Shown here one piece after another: positions 43,952-54,600 of a stretch of 64,000 nucleotides of DNA. The notes beneath the pieces were generated by a model. The model made no database searches. It had not been told where the DNA came from and saw nothing but the letters and a program-made list of their open reading frames with translations. Each line of letters starts with the position of its first letter. The stretch's first letter is position 1. A program made the translations under genes and the position numbers. The DNA is from Janthinobacterium lividum PAMC 25724. Lineage in GTDB: Bacteria; Pseudomonadota; Gammaproteobacteria; Burkholderiales; Burkholderiaceae_D. Location: positions 372,001 through 436,000 of the forward strand of contig AHHB01000037.1 of assembly GCA_000242815.2 (NCBI GenBank), read 5' to 3'.

Positions 43952-44262
43952 TCATCTGTTTTGATCGTATGCGCGTTGTCGGCATCGAGCCAGCTTAGTT
44001 CGCAATTATCTCAACCTTAGCTCAACCGCAGTTCAGTTCACGGTACCTATCGCCATTTTGAGTCAACGAAGCGCCTCCACCCACTCCGCCAGGCGGGCCT
44101 GTAGCCCGCCGATGGCATCCATGACCGGCCATGCTGCCGGGCTTCCGGCAGTCTCTCGTCCTGTAGCATTGTTGTCCTCCCGCATCCACCCCATGAGAAG
44201 TGCCGCCAGAAGCTGGCTGCCCATGGGCGATTCATTCCAGAAATTTTTTGATTGAGATCCTG
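43952..44262. other. Intergenic stretch between bcp and phoH
   Basis: I see no supported gene. Both strands carry open frames of 60-85 codons, but none has a convincing ribosome-binding site or a recognisable product. The last 60 bases include the ribosome-binding region (GAGATC) for the PhoH gene. Confidence 0.45.
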
Positions 44263-46080
44263 ATGCCACTGCCAAAATTACCGAGCAAGCCAGCCACCAT
44301 CCTGGCCACCCAAGATTACCCAAGCGCAGGCGCAGCGCGCCCGGCCAGCAAAACCCCGGCAGCCAAGAAAGTGGCTGCCCCCGTCATTCAAGCGGCGATC
44401 GCCGACGTTGCCAAGCCGGTCCGCAATGCGGCCACAAAGATCAAGCAAGTGGCAGCCCTGATGGCCGCCAAGCCTGCACCGGCGCCAGCCGCTAGCGTGC
44501 CTGTGGCCGCCCCGGCTGTCGCACCTGCTGCGCTGGCCAAAGCCGCACCGGCGGCAAAAGGCAAGGTCACGCCGATCAAATCCGTCAAGCAGGCCGAACA
44601 GCCACATCCGGCCAAACACAAGGCGGTCGAAGTGCAGCTCAAGTCGTCCGCCAGCCGCGCCGCCGACCAGCGCGGCATCAGCAAGCTGTTCGTGCTCGAC
44701 ACCAACGTGCTGATGCACGACCCATCATCGCTGTTCCGCTTCGAAGAACACGATGTGTACCTGCCAATGATGACGCTGGAAGAGCTCGACAACCATAAAA
44801 AGGGCATGACGGAAGTTGCGCGCAATGCACGCCAGGTATCGCGCACGCTCGACGCACTGATCAGCAACACGGATGACGACGCCATCGAACACGGCATCTT
44901 GCTGTCCAAGCTGGGCAACAAGGATGCCAAGGGCCGCTTGTTCTTCCAGACGCGTTTGCAAAGCGCCGACCTGCCAGTAGGCTTACCAGTAGGCAAGGCG
45001 GACAACCAGATCCTGGCCGTGGTGCGCTCGCTGGAGTCGGAACAGGAAGGCCGCCCGGTGGTGCTGGTATCGAAAGATATCAATATGCGCATCAAGGCGC
45101 GCGCCCTGGGCTTGCCGGCCGAAGATTACTTCAACGACCATGTGCTGGAAGACACGGACTTGCTGTACTCGGGCATCGTGCAGCTGCCGGACGACTTCTG
45201 GAATAAGCACGGCAAGGACATGGAATCGTGGCAGGAAAGCAAGAACGGCTATAGCGCCACCTTCTACCGCGTGACGGGCCCCTTCATTCCATCGCTGCTG
45301 GTCAACCAGTTCATCTACCTGGAACCGAAAAACGGCGAAACGCCGTTCTACGGCCAGGTGAAACAGATCAACGGCAAGACCGCCGTGCTGCAAACCCTGC
45401 GCGACTTCAGCCACACGAAGAACAATGTGTGGGGCGTGACGGCGCGCAACCGCGAACAGAATTTCGCGCTGAACTTGCTGATGAATCCAGAATGCGACTT
45501 CGTCACCCTGCTGGGCCAAGCCGGTACCGGCAAGACCCTGCTGGCCCTGGCCGCCGGTCTAGCGCAAGTGCTGGAAACCAAGCTCTACAATGAAATCATC
45601 GTCACCCGCGTGACGGTGCCTGTCGGCGAAGACATCGGTTTCTTGCCAGGCACGGAAGAAGAAAAGATGTCGCCATGGATGGGTGCCTTCGACGACAACC
45701 TGGAAGTGCTGAACAAATCCGACGCCGATGGCGGCGAATGGGGCCGTGCGGCAACGCAAGACCTGATACGCTCACGCATCAAGATCAAGTCGCTCAACTT
45801 CATGCGCGGCCGCACTTTCGTCAATAAGTTCCTGATCATTGACGAAGCGCAAAACTTGACGCCTAAACAAGTCAAGACTCTGGTCACGCGCGCCGGTCCC
45901 GGCACGAAGATCCTGTGCCTCGGTAACATCGCCCAGATCGACACGCCGTACCTGACAGAAGGCTCGAGCGGCCTGACCTACGTGGTCGACCGCTTCAAGG
46001 GCTGGACCCACAGCGGCCACGTCACCCTGGCGCGCGGCGAGCGTTCGCGCCTGGCCGATCACGCCAGCGAAGTACTGTAA
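44263..46080 (+). CDS. phoH: PIN-PhoH ATPase (PhoH family, long form)
   Basis: The 605-residue protein begins with an Ala/Pro/Lys-rich low-complexity tail of about 130 residues. A PIN ribonuclease-like domain (LFVLDTNVLMHDPSSLFRF and the EELDNHKKG segment, about 140-265) comes next. A PhoH P-loop ATPase follows, with Walker A GQAGTGKT near 421 and Walker B FLIIDEAQNLTP near 525. PIN-PhoH proteins act as RNA helicase/nuclease units in characterised actinobacterial cases. I chose the ATG at 44263 because the upstream extension lacks a ribosome-binding site. It probably acts in RNA metabolism or stress response. Confidence 0.9.
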   Translation: MPLPKLPSKPATILATQDYPSAGAARPASKTPAAKKVAAPVIQAAIADVAKPVRNAATKIKQVAALMAAKPAPAPAASVPVAAPAVAPAALAKAAPAAKGKVTPIKSVKQAEQPHPAKHKAVEVQLKSSASRAADQRGISKLFVLDTNVLMHDPSSLFRFEEHDVYLPMMTLEELDNHKKGMTEVARNARQVSRTLDALISNTDDDAIEHGILLSKLGNKDAKGRLFFQTRLQSADLPVGLPVGKADNQILAVVRSLESEQEGRPVVLVSKDINMRIKARALGLPAEDYFNDHVLEDTDLLYSGIVQLPDDFWNKHGKDMESWQESKNGYSATFYRVTGPFIPSLLVNQFIYLEPKNGETPFYGQVKQINGKTAVLQTLRDFSHTKNNVWGVTARNREQNFALNLLMNPECDFVTLLGQAGTGKTLLALAAGLAQVLETKLYNEIIVTRVTVPVGEDIGFLPGTEEEKMSPWMGAFDDNLEVLNKSDADGGEWGRAATQDLIRSRIKIKSLNFMRGRTFVNKFLIIDEAQNLTPKQVKTLVTRAGPGTKILCLGNIAQIDTPYLTEGSSGLTYVVDRFKGWTHSGHVTLARGERSRLADHASEVL

Positions 46081-46115
46081 GTTTGAACGGGCGGCGCAAG
46101 CCGCCACAGTCATTC

Positions 46116-46153
46116 AAAAGCCCCGGCTGCAGCGATGCAGGCGGGGCTTTTTT
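46116..46153 (+). terminator. Rho-independent terminator of phoH
   Basis: AAAAGCCCC and GGGGCTTTT enclose further pairing and are followed by T6, 36 bases after the phoH stop. Confidence 0.88.
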
Positions 46154-46602
46154 CATGCGCGCAACTGTTCGCATCGATATGCTCGAATACCGCACTCTTT
46201 CCTCATGGACGCCGCGGACCAGGCACCGGCCTTGCTGGCGTGGGTGATGGCGTTCGGCCGATATGCTTGGCAAGCGCTGCCAAGGTAACGCCAGGCTCCG
46301 CCTGCGACGGGTGTGATTGCACTTGCTCTAAAGGTAAAAGGAAACAAAAATATTCGTGAAGAACATGGCGCCACAGGAATGCAAACTACAGATGAAATGT
46401 TCATTCATGAAATTAATAAGCGCCATTATCACTGTGAATTGGCTCAAAGCGAAACAGCGGCCTATACTCCGTTCCTCGCCCCTACATTGCCTCCCATGCA
46501 CACCCAGCTCAGCGCGCACACACAGCGGGCTTTTTGTTCCCGGCATTTATCAATCCGTCTTTCCATCTTTACCGATCACCAGGCTCAAACCGGGAGCGCA
46601 GC
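46154..46602. other. Intergenic stretch with an AT-rich patch
   Basis: No gene is supported. The left half is G+C-rich, with a minus-strand open frame that resembles nothing I know. The part from about 46320 to 46450 is AT-rich and may contain the bestrophin promoter. The final bases carry GGGAG, the ribosome-binding site for the bestrophin gene. Confidence 0.45.
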
Positions 46603-47544
46603 ATGATCGTGCGTGAGCGTCCCTCGGCGCTACGGCTGTTCCTGGTAGTGCGCGGTTCCGTCTTGCCGCGCATCCGCACCACTCTCATCGTCAACACCCT
46701 GATCGCCACGCTCGTTACCTGGTGCCACGGCACCCTGTTCGACCACAAGATCATCCTCACCACCATCCCGTTTACCCTGATCGGCTTGCCACTGGCCATC
46801 TTCCTGGGCTTTCGCAACACGGCCGCCTACGACCGCTACTGGGAAGCGCGCAAGCTGTGGGGCGAACTGGTGTTGCGCAGTCGTAATTTCTCGCGCCAAT
46901 GCCAGAGCATGATACGTAGCGATACGCCCGCCCACGCCAGGCTGGGCCTGGACGATGTGCGCGTGCGCATGATTTACCGCAGCATCGCCTTTTGTCACGC
47001 CCTGCGCCACCAGTTGCGCGACACGCGCGGCGCGGCCGACTTGCAGCCGCTGCTGCGCCCGGCTGAATGGGAAGCGGCATGCAAGGCTGCGAACCCGTCA
47101 GACTACCTGATGCTGCAGATGGGCCACGACCTGGCCGACTGCGTCCAGCAGGGGCGTATCGACAGCATCCTCACCGCACAGATCGATAACACGATCTCGG
47201 CCATGGTTGCGGCGGGCGCCTCGTGCGAACGTATCCGCAGCACGCCGATTCCCTTCTCATATTCGCTGCTGCTGCATCGTACGGCTTATCTATACTGCTT
47301 TCTGCTGCCTTTCGGCCTGGTTGACTCGCTCGGTTTCATGACGCCCTTCGTCGTCGCCATCGTCGCCTACACCTTCTTTGGCCTCGATGCGCTGGGCGAC
47401 GAGATCGAGGAGCCATTCGGCGAAGATGCCAACGATTTACCGCTATCAGCCATGTGCCGCGCCATTGAAATCAGCTTGCGTACGTCGGTGCAAGATGACA
47501 ATGTGCCGCCGCCCATGCAAGCGGTCGACTTCATGCTCAATTGA
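46603..47544 (+). CDS. Bestrophin-family anion channel protein
   Basis: The 313-residue membrane protein has the bestrophin/YneE pattern: LIVNTLIATLVTWCHGTLFD, then TIPFTLIGLPLAIFLGFRNT AAYDRYWEARKLWGE-type segments, and the late PFSYSLLLHRTAYLYCFLLP and DEIEEPFGEDANDLPL motifs. The last matches the acidic cluster that binds calcium in animal bestrophins. Bacterial members form pentameric ion channels. The ATG at 46603 has GGGAG ahead; the longer frame lacks one. It sits alone between phoH and the copper genes. Confidence 0.92.
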   Translation: MIVRERPSALRLFLVVRGSVLPRIRTTLIVNTLIATLVTWCHGTLFDHKIILTTIPFTLIGLPLAIFLGFRNTAAYDRYWEARKLWGELVLRSRNFSRQCQSMIRSDTPAHARLGLDDVRVRMIYRSIAFCHALRHQLRDTRGAADLQPLLRPAEWEAACKAANPSDYLMLQMGHDLADCVQQGRIDSILTAQIDNTISAMVAAGASCERIRSTPIPFSYSLLLHRTAYLYCFLLPFGLVDSLGFMTPFVVAIVAYTFFGLDALGDEIEEPFGEDANDLPLSAMCRAIEISLRTSVQDDNVPPPMQAVDFMLN

Positions 47545-47557
47545 GCCACGCTTTCCC

Positions 47558-47588
47558 TTGACCTTACCATCGGGGGAAGGCTTACAGT
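47558..47588 (+). promoter_or_regulatory. CueR-type promoter of copZ
   Basis: TTGACC (47558-47563) and TACAGT (47583-47588) are separated by 19 bases, the long spacer required by MerR-family activators. The spacer holds the dyad CCTTACCATCGGGGGAAGG, close to known CueR operators. CueR with copper(I) would activate copZ. Confidence 0.8.
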
Positions 47589-47620
47589 GAGAACACTTAA
47601 TCATTCAAGGAGTGCTTGCC

Positions 47621-47821
47621 ATGTATCAGTTAGAAGTTGACAACATGAGCTGCGGCCATTGCGTCGGCGCGGTCACGAAAGCGGTGCAAGGCATCGATCC
47701 TGCCGCACAGGTGCAAATCGACCTGGCCAGCAAGCGCGTCACGGTGGAATCGGCGGTCGAACTGCATGCTATCAGTGCAGCCATCGTGGAGGCGGGCTAC
47801 CCCGTCACCAGCGCACAGTAG
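47621..47821 (+). CDS. copZ: CopZ-like copper chaperone (HMA domain)
   Basis: The 66-residue protein is one heavy-metal-associated domain with the metal site MSCGHC near residue 12 in a beta-alpha-beta-beta-alpha-beta fold pattern. The ATG at 47621 has AAGGAG eight bases ahead. It should carry Cu(I) in the cytoplasm to CopA, which is encoded convergently on the other strand. The CueR-type promoter lies 33 bases before the start. Confidence 0.92.
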   Translation: MYQLEVDNMSCGHCVGAVTKAVQGIDPAAQVQIDLASKRVTVESAVELHAISAAIVEAGYPVTSAQ

Positions 47822-47827
47822 CAGCAC

Positions 47828-47847
47828 AGCCGGCCCATGCGCCGGCT
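47828..47847. terminator. Hairpin between convergent copZ and cueR
   Basis: AGCCGGC and GCCGGCT form a seven-base stem with a six-base loop, seven bases past the copZ stop. A strong T-tract is missing. Confidence 0.45.
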
Positions 47848-47953
47848 ATTGTCGCTTGCCCGTTCCCTTGCGCGTCATGGCCCAAGACGCCCTCCTCATC
47901 AAAAGGGCTTCTACGCTTCGATTCCAGATAGCGGGCGACGTTCAATCAGCAAG

Positions 47954-48373
47954 TCAGTGGCAACAGGCTTTCGCCTCCGGTTCACCGACCAGCCCCAGGC
48001 TTTGCAAGATGGGGCAATCGGGCTTGTCATCGCCGTGGCACGATTGTGCCAGGCGCGACAGGGTATCGCGCATTTCCGTTAGTTCAGCGATGCGTGTATT
48101 CAAGTCGCTCACATGGGCTAGCGCGATGCCTTTCACGTCCGCGCTGGCGCGCTGATCGTTTTGCCACAGCGACAGCAGTTCGCGGATCTGTTCCAGCGAA
48201 AACCCCAGTCCCCGCCCACGCTTGATAAAACGCAAGGCGTGCAAGTCGCTCGGCGTGTAAATGCGGTAACCGGCGTCGCTGCGCGCGCTGGGTTTTAACA
48301 GGGCAATGCTTTCGTAGTAGCGTATCATTTTTGCCGATACGCCCGTTTCGCTTGCCGCCTGGCCGATATTCAT
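47954..48373 (-). CDS. cueR: Copper-responsive MerR-family regulator CueR
   Basis: The 139-residue protein has the MerR winged helix (MNIGQAASETGVSAKMIRYY and SDLHALRFIKRGRGLGFSL), a dimerisation helix and the metal-binding loop CHGDDKPDC. The two cysteines are separated by seven residues, exactly as in CueR. The C-terminal CCH tail is also usual. The ATG at 48373 follows the copA stop by one base and has AAGGAG ahead. It should activate both copZ and copA through the 19-base-spacer promoters seen here. Confidence 0.93.
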   Translation of the reverse strand: MNIGQAASETGVSAKMIRYYESIALLKPSARSDAGYRIYTPSDLHALRFIKRGRGLGFSLEQIRELLSLWQNDQRASADVKGIALAHVSDLNTRIAELTEMRDTLSRLAQSCHGDDKPDCPILQSLGLVGEPEAKACCH

Positions 48374-48374
48374 C

Positions 48375-50822
48375 CTATGACTCCTTGGTGTGCGCACTAG
48401 CTGACTGACTGCGGGCCTTCCAGCGGCGCAGCAACAGGGCGTTGCTGATCACGCTGACGGAACTGAAGGCCATCGCCGCACCTGCCACCATCGGGTTGAG
48501 CAAGCCGAAGGCGGCCAGCGGAATGCCGATCATATTGTAGATAAATGCCCAGAACAGATTCTGCCGTATCTTGCCGTAGGTGCGGCGCGAGATATCGATG
48601 GCATCTGCCACCAGGGCCGGGTCGCCGCGCATCAGGGTAATGCCGGCCGCGTGCATGGCGACATCCGTCCCCGTCGACATGGCGATGCCCACATCGGCGG
48701 CCGCCAGCGCAGGCGCATCGTTGATGCCGTCACCCACCATGGCCACCGTGGCGCCCGCGCCTTTCAGTGCGATGATTTTAGCGGTTTTATCGGCTGGCAG
48801 CATTTTTGCCGCCACCGTGTCGATGCCGAGCAGCTTGCCGACGGCGTCGGCGCTGCCCTGATTATCGCCGGTCAGCATCAGCGTGGCGATGCCCAGGCTG
48901 TGCAGATGGGCAATGGCCGCCTGCGCATTCGGCTTGACCTGATCGCTGAAGGCGAACAAGCCCAGCAACTGTGTGCCCGAGGCCAGCCAGGAAATCGTGT
49001 TGCCCGTGCTTTCCAGCACCTGCGCCTGGCTTGCCAGCGGCGCCAGGTCAACAGATAGCTCCTGCATCAGCCGCGTGCTGCCCAGCTTGAGTTCGAGGCC
49101 ATCGACTTGCGCCGCCAAACCGCGCCCTGGCAAGGCGCGCAGCGCCGTGGCGGGCAAGGGCTCGATATGGCGCGCGGCCGCTGCATCGAGCACGGCCGTA
49201 GCCAGGCTATGCTCGCTGCCACGCTGGATGCTGGCCGCCAGTTGCAACAGCCGTGCTTCCTCGATGCCGAGCGCATGGAGGGCCGCCAGCGCAGGTTTGC
49301 CCACCGTCAGCGTCCCCGTCTTGTCGAAGACCACGGTGGTGACGGCGTGCGCCACTTCCAGCGCTTGCGCATCCTTGATCAGGATGCCGTAACGGGCAGC
49401 GACGCCCGTGCCGGCCATGATGGCCGTTGGCGTGGCCAGACCCAGCGCGCACGGACAGGCGATGACCAGCACAGCGACGGCATTGATGATAGCGCTCTCC
49501 AGCTCACCGTTGGCCAACCACCAGCCGAACATGGTCAGCAGCGCCAGCAGCAGCACCACGGGAACAAAAATCGCGCTGACCTTGTCGACCAGATGCTGGA
49601 TGGGCGCCTTGGCCGCCTGCGCATCTTCCACCAGGCGAATGATGCGCGACAAGGTGGTCTCGCCGCCCACGGCCTGCGTGCGCACCAGCAACAAGCCATC
49701 GGCATTGATGGCGCCACCGGTCACCTTGTCGCCCACATGTTTATCAACCGGCAAGCTTTCGCCCGTGATCAGCGATTCGTTGATCTGACTGGCACCTTCC
49801 AGCACCACGCCATCGACGGCCACCCGTTCACCGGGGCGTATCAACACCAGATCGCCCACTTGCACCAGCCCCACGGGCAAGTCGATTTCGACGCCGTCGC
49901 GGCGCACGCGGGCCGATTCCGGACGCAGCACTTGCAGCGCGCGGATGGCCGAGGCCGTTTGGCGCTTGGCACGGCTTTCCAGCCATTTTCCCAGCAGCAC
50001 CAGAGTGACGACGACGGCCGATGCCTCGAAATACAGGTGCGGCAGCATCGCGCCAGGGGTGGACAATTGCATCAGCCACTGATACACGGACAAGCCATAC
50101 GCGGCGCTCGTGCCCAGCGCCACCAGCAAATCCATATTCCCGCTGCCGGCGCGGGCCGCCTTCCAGCCGGCCCGGTAGAAACGCGCGCCAAAGTAAAACT
50201 GCACGGGCGTGGCCAGGGCAAACTGCAACCAGCCGGGCAGCATTAGGTGGATGCCGACCCATGCAAGCAGCATGGGCAGCATGAGGGGGAAGGCCAACAC
50301 GGCTGCGAACGCCACTTTCATGCCAGCGCGGTTCGGCGCGGCAGCGGGCGCACTGGACTGACTGGCGACAGGCACCTTGGCCGCATAGCCGGCCTTGTCG
50401 ATGGCGGCGATCAGGGCACCCGCCTCCAGATCGCCCGTTACCTTGACGCGCGCGCTCTCCGTGGCCAGGTTGACGCTGGCGGCCAGTACGCCCGGCACCT
50501 TCAGCAAGGCTTTTTCCACCCTGCCCACGCACGAAGCGCACGTCATGTCAGCGATATTGAGGTCGATCTCGCGCTGCGCCAGCGTGTAGCCAGCCTTTTC
50601 CACGGCCGCCTGCAAGGCGGCCAGGGCAATCGGCATGCTCGATGTGACCTTCGCCACTTCGGTGGCCAGGTTGACGCTGGCCTGGATCACGCCCGGCACG
50701 GCGGCCAGGGCTTTTTCCACGCGGCCCACGCAGGAGGCGCAGCTCATGCCGTCGATAGACAGCGCCTGCGCATGTGCGGCGGCGGAAGGGGCAGTGGTGG
50801 GAGCGGGGATACGCTGCTGCAT
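48375..50822 (-). CDS. copA: Copper-exporting P1B-type ATPase CopA
   Basis: The 815-residue ATPase has two N-terminal HMA domains ([15 protein letters not shown] near 25 and [15 protein letters not shown] near 95) and eight membrane helices. The ion-binding CPCALG motif is near 455, the phosphorylation motif DKTGT near 497, and [10 protein letters not shown] closes the hinge. The usual SEHP nucleotide-binding motif reads SEHS, keeping the key His. It exports Cu(I) from cytoplasm to periplasm. I chose the ATG at 50822 (AGGA ahead); the frame extends to 50888 through the promoter. It is cotranscribed with cueR. Confidence 0.95.
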   Translation of the reverse strand: MQQRIPAPTTAPSAAAHAQALSIDGMSCASCVGRVEKALAAVPGVIQASVNLATEVAKVTSSMPIALAALQAAVEKAGYTLAQREIDLNIADMTCASCVGRVEKALLKVPGVLAASVNLATESARVKVTGDLEAGALIAAIDKAGYAAKVPVASQSSAPAAAPNRAGMKVAFAAVLAFPLMLPMLLAWVGIHLMLPGWLQFALATPVQFYFGARFYRAGWKAARAGSGNMDLLVALGTSAAYGLSVYQWLMQLSTPGAMLPHLYFEASAVVVTLVLLGKWLESRAKRQTASAIRALQVLRPESARVRRDGVEIDLPVGLVQVGDLVLIRPGERVAVDGVVLEGASQINESLITGESLPVDKHVGDKVTGGAINADGLLLVRTQAVGGETTLSRIIRLVEDAQAAKAPIQHLVDKVSAIFVPVVLLLALLTMFGWWLANGELESAIINAVAVLVIACPCALGLATPTAIMAGTGVAARYGILIKDAQALEVAHAVTTVVFDKTGTLTVGKPALAALHALGIEEARLLQLAASIQRGSEHSLATAVLDAAAARHIEPLPATALRALPGRGLAAQVDGLELKLGSTRLMQELSVDLAPLASQAQVLESTGNTISWLASGTQLLGLFAFSDQVKPNAQAAIAHLHSLGIATLMLTGDNQGSADAVGKLLGIDTVAAKMLPADKTAKIIALKGAGATVAMVGDGINDAPALAAADVGIAMSTGTDVAMHAAGITLMRGDPALVADAIDISRRTYGKIRQNLFWAFIYNMIGIPLAAFGLLNPMVAGAAMAFSSVSVISNALLLRRWKARSQSASAHTKES

Positions 50823-50860
50823 GGCAGATCCTGGACGAAAGATGGACGAAGAGGCCGAGG

Positions 50861-50888
50861 ATCTGCTATCCCATGATGGGAAGGTCAA
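50861..50888 (-). promoter_or_regulatory. CueR-type promoter of copA-cueR
   Basis: On the minus strand TTGACC (50888-50883) is followed by a spacer with the palindrome TCCCATCATGGGA (50869-50881). A weak -10 (GATCCT) follows 19 bases on. The layout matches the copZ promoter, and cueR itself is in the operon. Confidence 0.7.
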
Positions 50889-50926
50889 GCGCTATTCGTC
50901 GCGTGCGCAGCTATTTCTCAGAACAC

Positions 50927-51697
50927 TTAGCGCACGATACAGTCGACGGCCGCTGCCTTGCCGCCACCTGCGGCGGTGCCCAAGCCCGATGGCGGCGCCG
51001 AAAAGGCTGGCGGCGGCGTGAACTTCATGCCGGGATTAACGGGCAAGATCACGGGCGGCTGCTTGATGCTGGGTGTAAAACCGAACTGGCCAGCGGCGAT
51101 ATCGAGCGTGCCGCCTGGATTGCTTACCACGATTTGTCCGGTGGTCACCGACGTGTACAGCCCTGGCGCAAGGGTCGCTCCTGCCGGCGATCCCGTTTTG
51201 GGTAGCGACGAGCCTGGTGCCGCATAGCCACCGGCACTGACATACTCGACAGTGAAATACGTGCCACGGATGCCGATGGTGGCGACCGGCGTCTTCATCT
51301 CGAAGCGCTCCTTGTTGCGCTTGCCCAGCAGGCCCGTGGCGGAACGCAAGCCGCCCTTGAGCAAACTGAAGATGGCGTGGTCGCCGTCGGGCTGCTCGGC
51401 GGCGTAGCTGAATTGTTCGATCACGAAACTGGTATTCGGTTTCAAGGTAATTTCGCTATTGTCGATCAGCTTGATCAAGGCATAGGTGTCCTTTTCCGTC
51501 AGCAAGGTATCACCCTGCTCGACCTCGGACTGGACGGCCAGGATTTTCACCTTGCCATCGGCCTTCTTGGCCATGAGCGGACCACTCAATTGCATGACGC
51601 TGCCGGCCACCTGCCCGGCCCAGGCGTGCGCCCCCAGGTACATCAGGGCTAAGCACAACAGGACTTTAGTTACAGTAGGTTTTTTTAATCGAGTCAT
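50927..51697 (-). CDS. FecR-domain periplasmic protein
   Basis: The 256-residue product starts at the ATG at 51697 with a signal peptide (VLLCLALMYLGAHAWA). A FecR-type beta-rich domain (about 30-150) follows, with VEQGDTLLTEKDTYALIKLI and the MKTPVATIGIRGTYFTVEY motif. A Pro/Gly-rich tail ends in CIVR. FecR-fold proteins of this sort often sit beside CHASE2 cyclases or surface-protein genes and are thought to sense or scaffold extracytoplasmic components. Its start lies inside the last 32 bases of the TpsA gene. Confidence 0.88.
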   Translation of the reverse strand: MTRLKKPTVTKVLLCLALMYLGAHAWAGQVAGSVMQLSGPLMAKKADGKVKILAVQSEVEQGDTLLTEKDTYALIKLIDNSEITLKPNTSFVIEQFSYAAEQPDGDHAIFSLLKGGLRSATGLLGKRNKERFEMKTPVATIGIRGTYFTVEYVSAGGYAAPGSSLPKTGSPAGATLAPGLYTSVTTGQIVVSNPGGTLDIAAGQFGFTPSIKQPPVILPVNPGMKFTPPPAFSAPPSGLGTAAGGGKAAAVDCIVR

Positions 51698-54600
51698 TGT
51701 ATTTATATCCTGTTGATTTACCTGTGTCACCGGCGACATCCTTGCTGTCTTTCGTCTTGTCATCATTTTTGACTGGCGCGATGGAAGCGAGCGGGGCATT
51801 GGCACGGTCGGCTTGTTTGATGACGCGCAAGGCATTGTCGATGGCGACGACGACGCTGGCATCGACGAGGAGCGGGTATATCGTCGCGGCAGGCAGGAAG
51901 ATAGGGTCCGGCATGGCCACCGTACCTTTCGGCGCCAGCAAACTGACGTCGGCACGCTGGCGGTTGAAACGCACGCCCAGCGTACCGGTGATGCGGCCCG
52001 TTTTCGCCAGCACGCTCATGCCGGCCACCGCCGGCACGGTGAGGCTTGCCGTATCCGCAAAGCGCACATTGCCTGCCGCACTGGCGCTGAAATTGCCGCC
52101 ACCGAGGACCTGGGCATTGCCTTCGAGACCAATATCGCCGCCAGCGACCAGGCTGATATCGCGCGCCGCTGCCAGCTGTGCCCCCTCGCCCAACAGCATG
52201 TCCGTGCTGGCATTAAGTGTAATGTCATTGCCTATGAGCTTGCCGTTGACGGTGACGGGGCTATGCGCCGTCAAGGTAATATTGCCGCCATTGGCATTGA
52301 TATTGCCAGCGGCGATGCCGCCCGTGTTATCGATGGCGATATTGCCCGCGCCAGTGAGCAGCGGCCCCAGGAGCAGCTTGCCCGGCGCCGAGGTATTGTT
52401 CAACGCAATGCCTCCCGCTGCGCTATTGCTGGCAGTAAAACTGCCCACCTGATTACCCGTATTGCCCAGTACGATGCCATTTTGCGCCTGCGCCGTCAGG
52501 CTGCTGGCACGCAGCGCACCGTCCTGGCCGATGGCGCCATTCAGGGCGCTCAAGCGTACTTCGTTCGCTGCCAGGCTGGCGAAGCGCAAGTCGCCGCTCG
52601 CTTGCGTGATGGCCAGTTGGCCAGCGAGCCCAATAGCGCCAGCCGCCTGGCTGAAGCTATTGGCGACGAGCAAGTTACCGTTACCGCTCAGCATACCGCC
52701 GCCTTGCGCGTAACGCTGCGCCGACAGGCTGCCGTTCAGCAGCAAGCTGCCGCCATTGATTTCCAGGCCGGCCAGGCCGTCCAACACCGAGCCGTCGAGC
52801 GCGCTTTCACCGAGGCTCAGCTCACCGCCGGTCAACAGCAAACCGGTGGCAGAAGTCAGGCGCTTCAGGAAGGTGCTGCCAGCTGCCGCGCTATAGGTGA
52901 CGGTGCCCTTGCTGCGGGAGAAATCGACGGCCAGCACGTTCGCGCCTTCCGGCACCACGCCGCCGTCCCAGTTGGCGGCATCGCTCCACAAGCCGTTGCC
53001 ACTGCCGATCCAGGTGGACATCTGTTTTTGCGCAATCGTTGCCTGCGCTGTCGCCCCCGTCGTTTGCAGCGTGTAGTTACCCGCATCGGCGCCGGCCAGG
53101 CGGAAACCGCTAGCCGTCACCAGCTTGCCGGTGCCCGCGTTCTTGTCGGCAAAGTTGCCGCTGCCGCCTACAACGTTGACCACATCGCGGCCCAGCACGC
53201 CGTTCACCGACGCGCTGACCGTCGCGGAAGTCGTTCCGTCATACACCTTGTCGGTGGCGCTCACGCCTGCCAGGGTCAGGCTGGCCGGTGTAATGCTGGC
53301 CAGCAAGCCTGTCGGCAAGACGATAAAGTAATTTCCCGCATCGGCACCCGTCAATGTCGCGCCACTCAGCTGTACAGTCTTGCCCGCGCCCACGTTTTTG
53401 TCCGCAAAGCTGGCTACGACCGAGGCCGTCAATCTGTCGCCAGCGAGGCGGTCATCCCCCAGCAGGTTCAACTGCGCACCCGTCGTGCCATCATAAACCT
53501 TGTTGCCGGCCGCGCCAGACAGGTTCAGCGCGCGCGCGCCAATATCGGCCGTGGTGCTGCCCGCATAGTCGTAGAGCACATAGTTGCCCGCATCGGCGCC
53601 CGTCAGGTGCCCAGTCGCAATCTGGTAGTCGACGTTCTTGCCAGTGCCCACGTTCCTGTCACGGAAGCGGCCCAGCAAACCGGCCATGCTGACCTGGTCG
53701 CCAGTCACCACACCTTCAAAATAACCATTCAGGGCAGCATGCAAGCTGCCGTCGTAGACGCGGCTCTGCGCGCCAGTGACGCTATAGTTCAACGCGCGCG
53801 GCGTGATGGCAAAGCTTGTCGTGCCGCCCAGGCTGATATCGTACTTGGTCGACCACAGGCCCGTCGCTGCATAGTTGCCCACATTGCGCGCGCTACTGCC
53901 GTAGCCGAGGCTGCCATTCACGCCGACATCGCCATCGACTAATCCTGTATAGGCGATCGAACCGAGGAAGGTGGCCAGTTGGCCATCGTAGACCTTGCCA
54001 GTGGCGCTGCCCGAAAGAGTCACTTGCAAGGGTTTCAGGAAAGCCCTCAGCATCGGCGACGTGTAGCCGTCATAGATGCGCCAGACGGGCGCGGCGCCGA
54101 AGACAAAACCGTCGAAGCTCGATAGGCGCGACATCTGCGCCGCCGTGCGGCCGATGCTGGCACCGCCATCGTGCGCCTGGCCGGAGCTGTCGATATTCCA
54201 GTAAGTGCTCGCCAAGGCGCCGCTATTGCTGCCAACCAAGCCGCCCACCGCACTGAAGCCGCCGCCCGCGATAGCGCCGCTGGCATAGGCATTGCTGATG
54301 CTGCCCGTGTTCTCGCCAGCCAGGCCGCCGATATGCGCGCGCGCGAGTCCGGCATCCGCATTGCCAGCTACTCCGACCGCGCCGGTGGCGTAGACATCAG
54401 CCAGCGTGCCCTGGTTGCTGCCCACCAGGCCACCCACATTGCGTGCGCCGCTGACGCCGCCGCTGGCGTACGAGACGGCAATACGGCCCCGGTTGATGCC
54501 CGCCAGGCCACCGACGCCATCCTGGCCGGCCACGTTCATGCTGCTTTGCACCTGCTCTATCGTGCCGCCCGCAGCGACCACGCCAGCCACGGCGCCCACA

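Noticed and set aside
44063-44323. Minus-strand 86-codon frame between bcp and phoH
   Set aside because: It overlaps the start of phoH, lacks a ribosome-binding site and resembles no family.
46153-46404. Minus-strand 83-codon frame behind the phoH terminator
   Set aside because: It begins in the AT-rich patch without a start signal and its product is unrecognisable; the phoH terminator overlaps its end.
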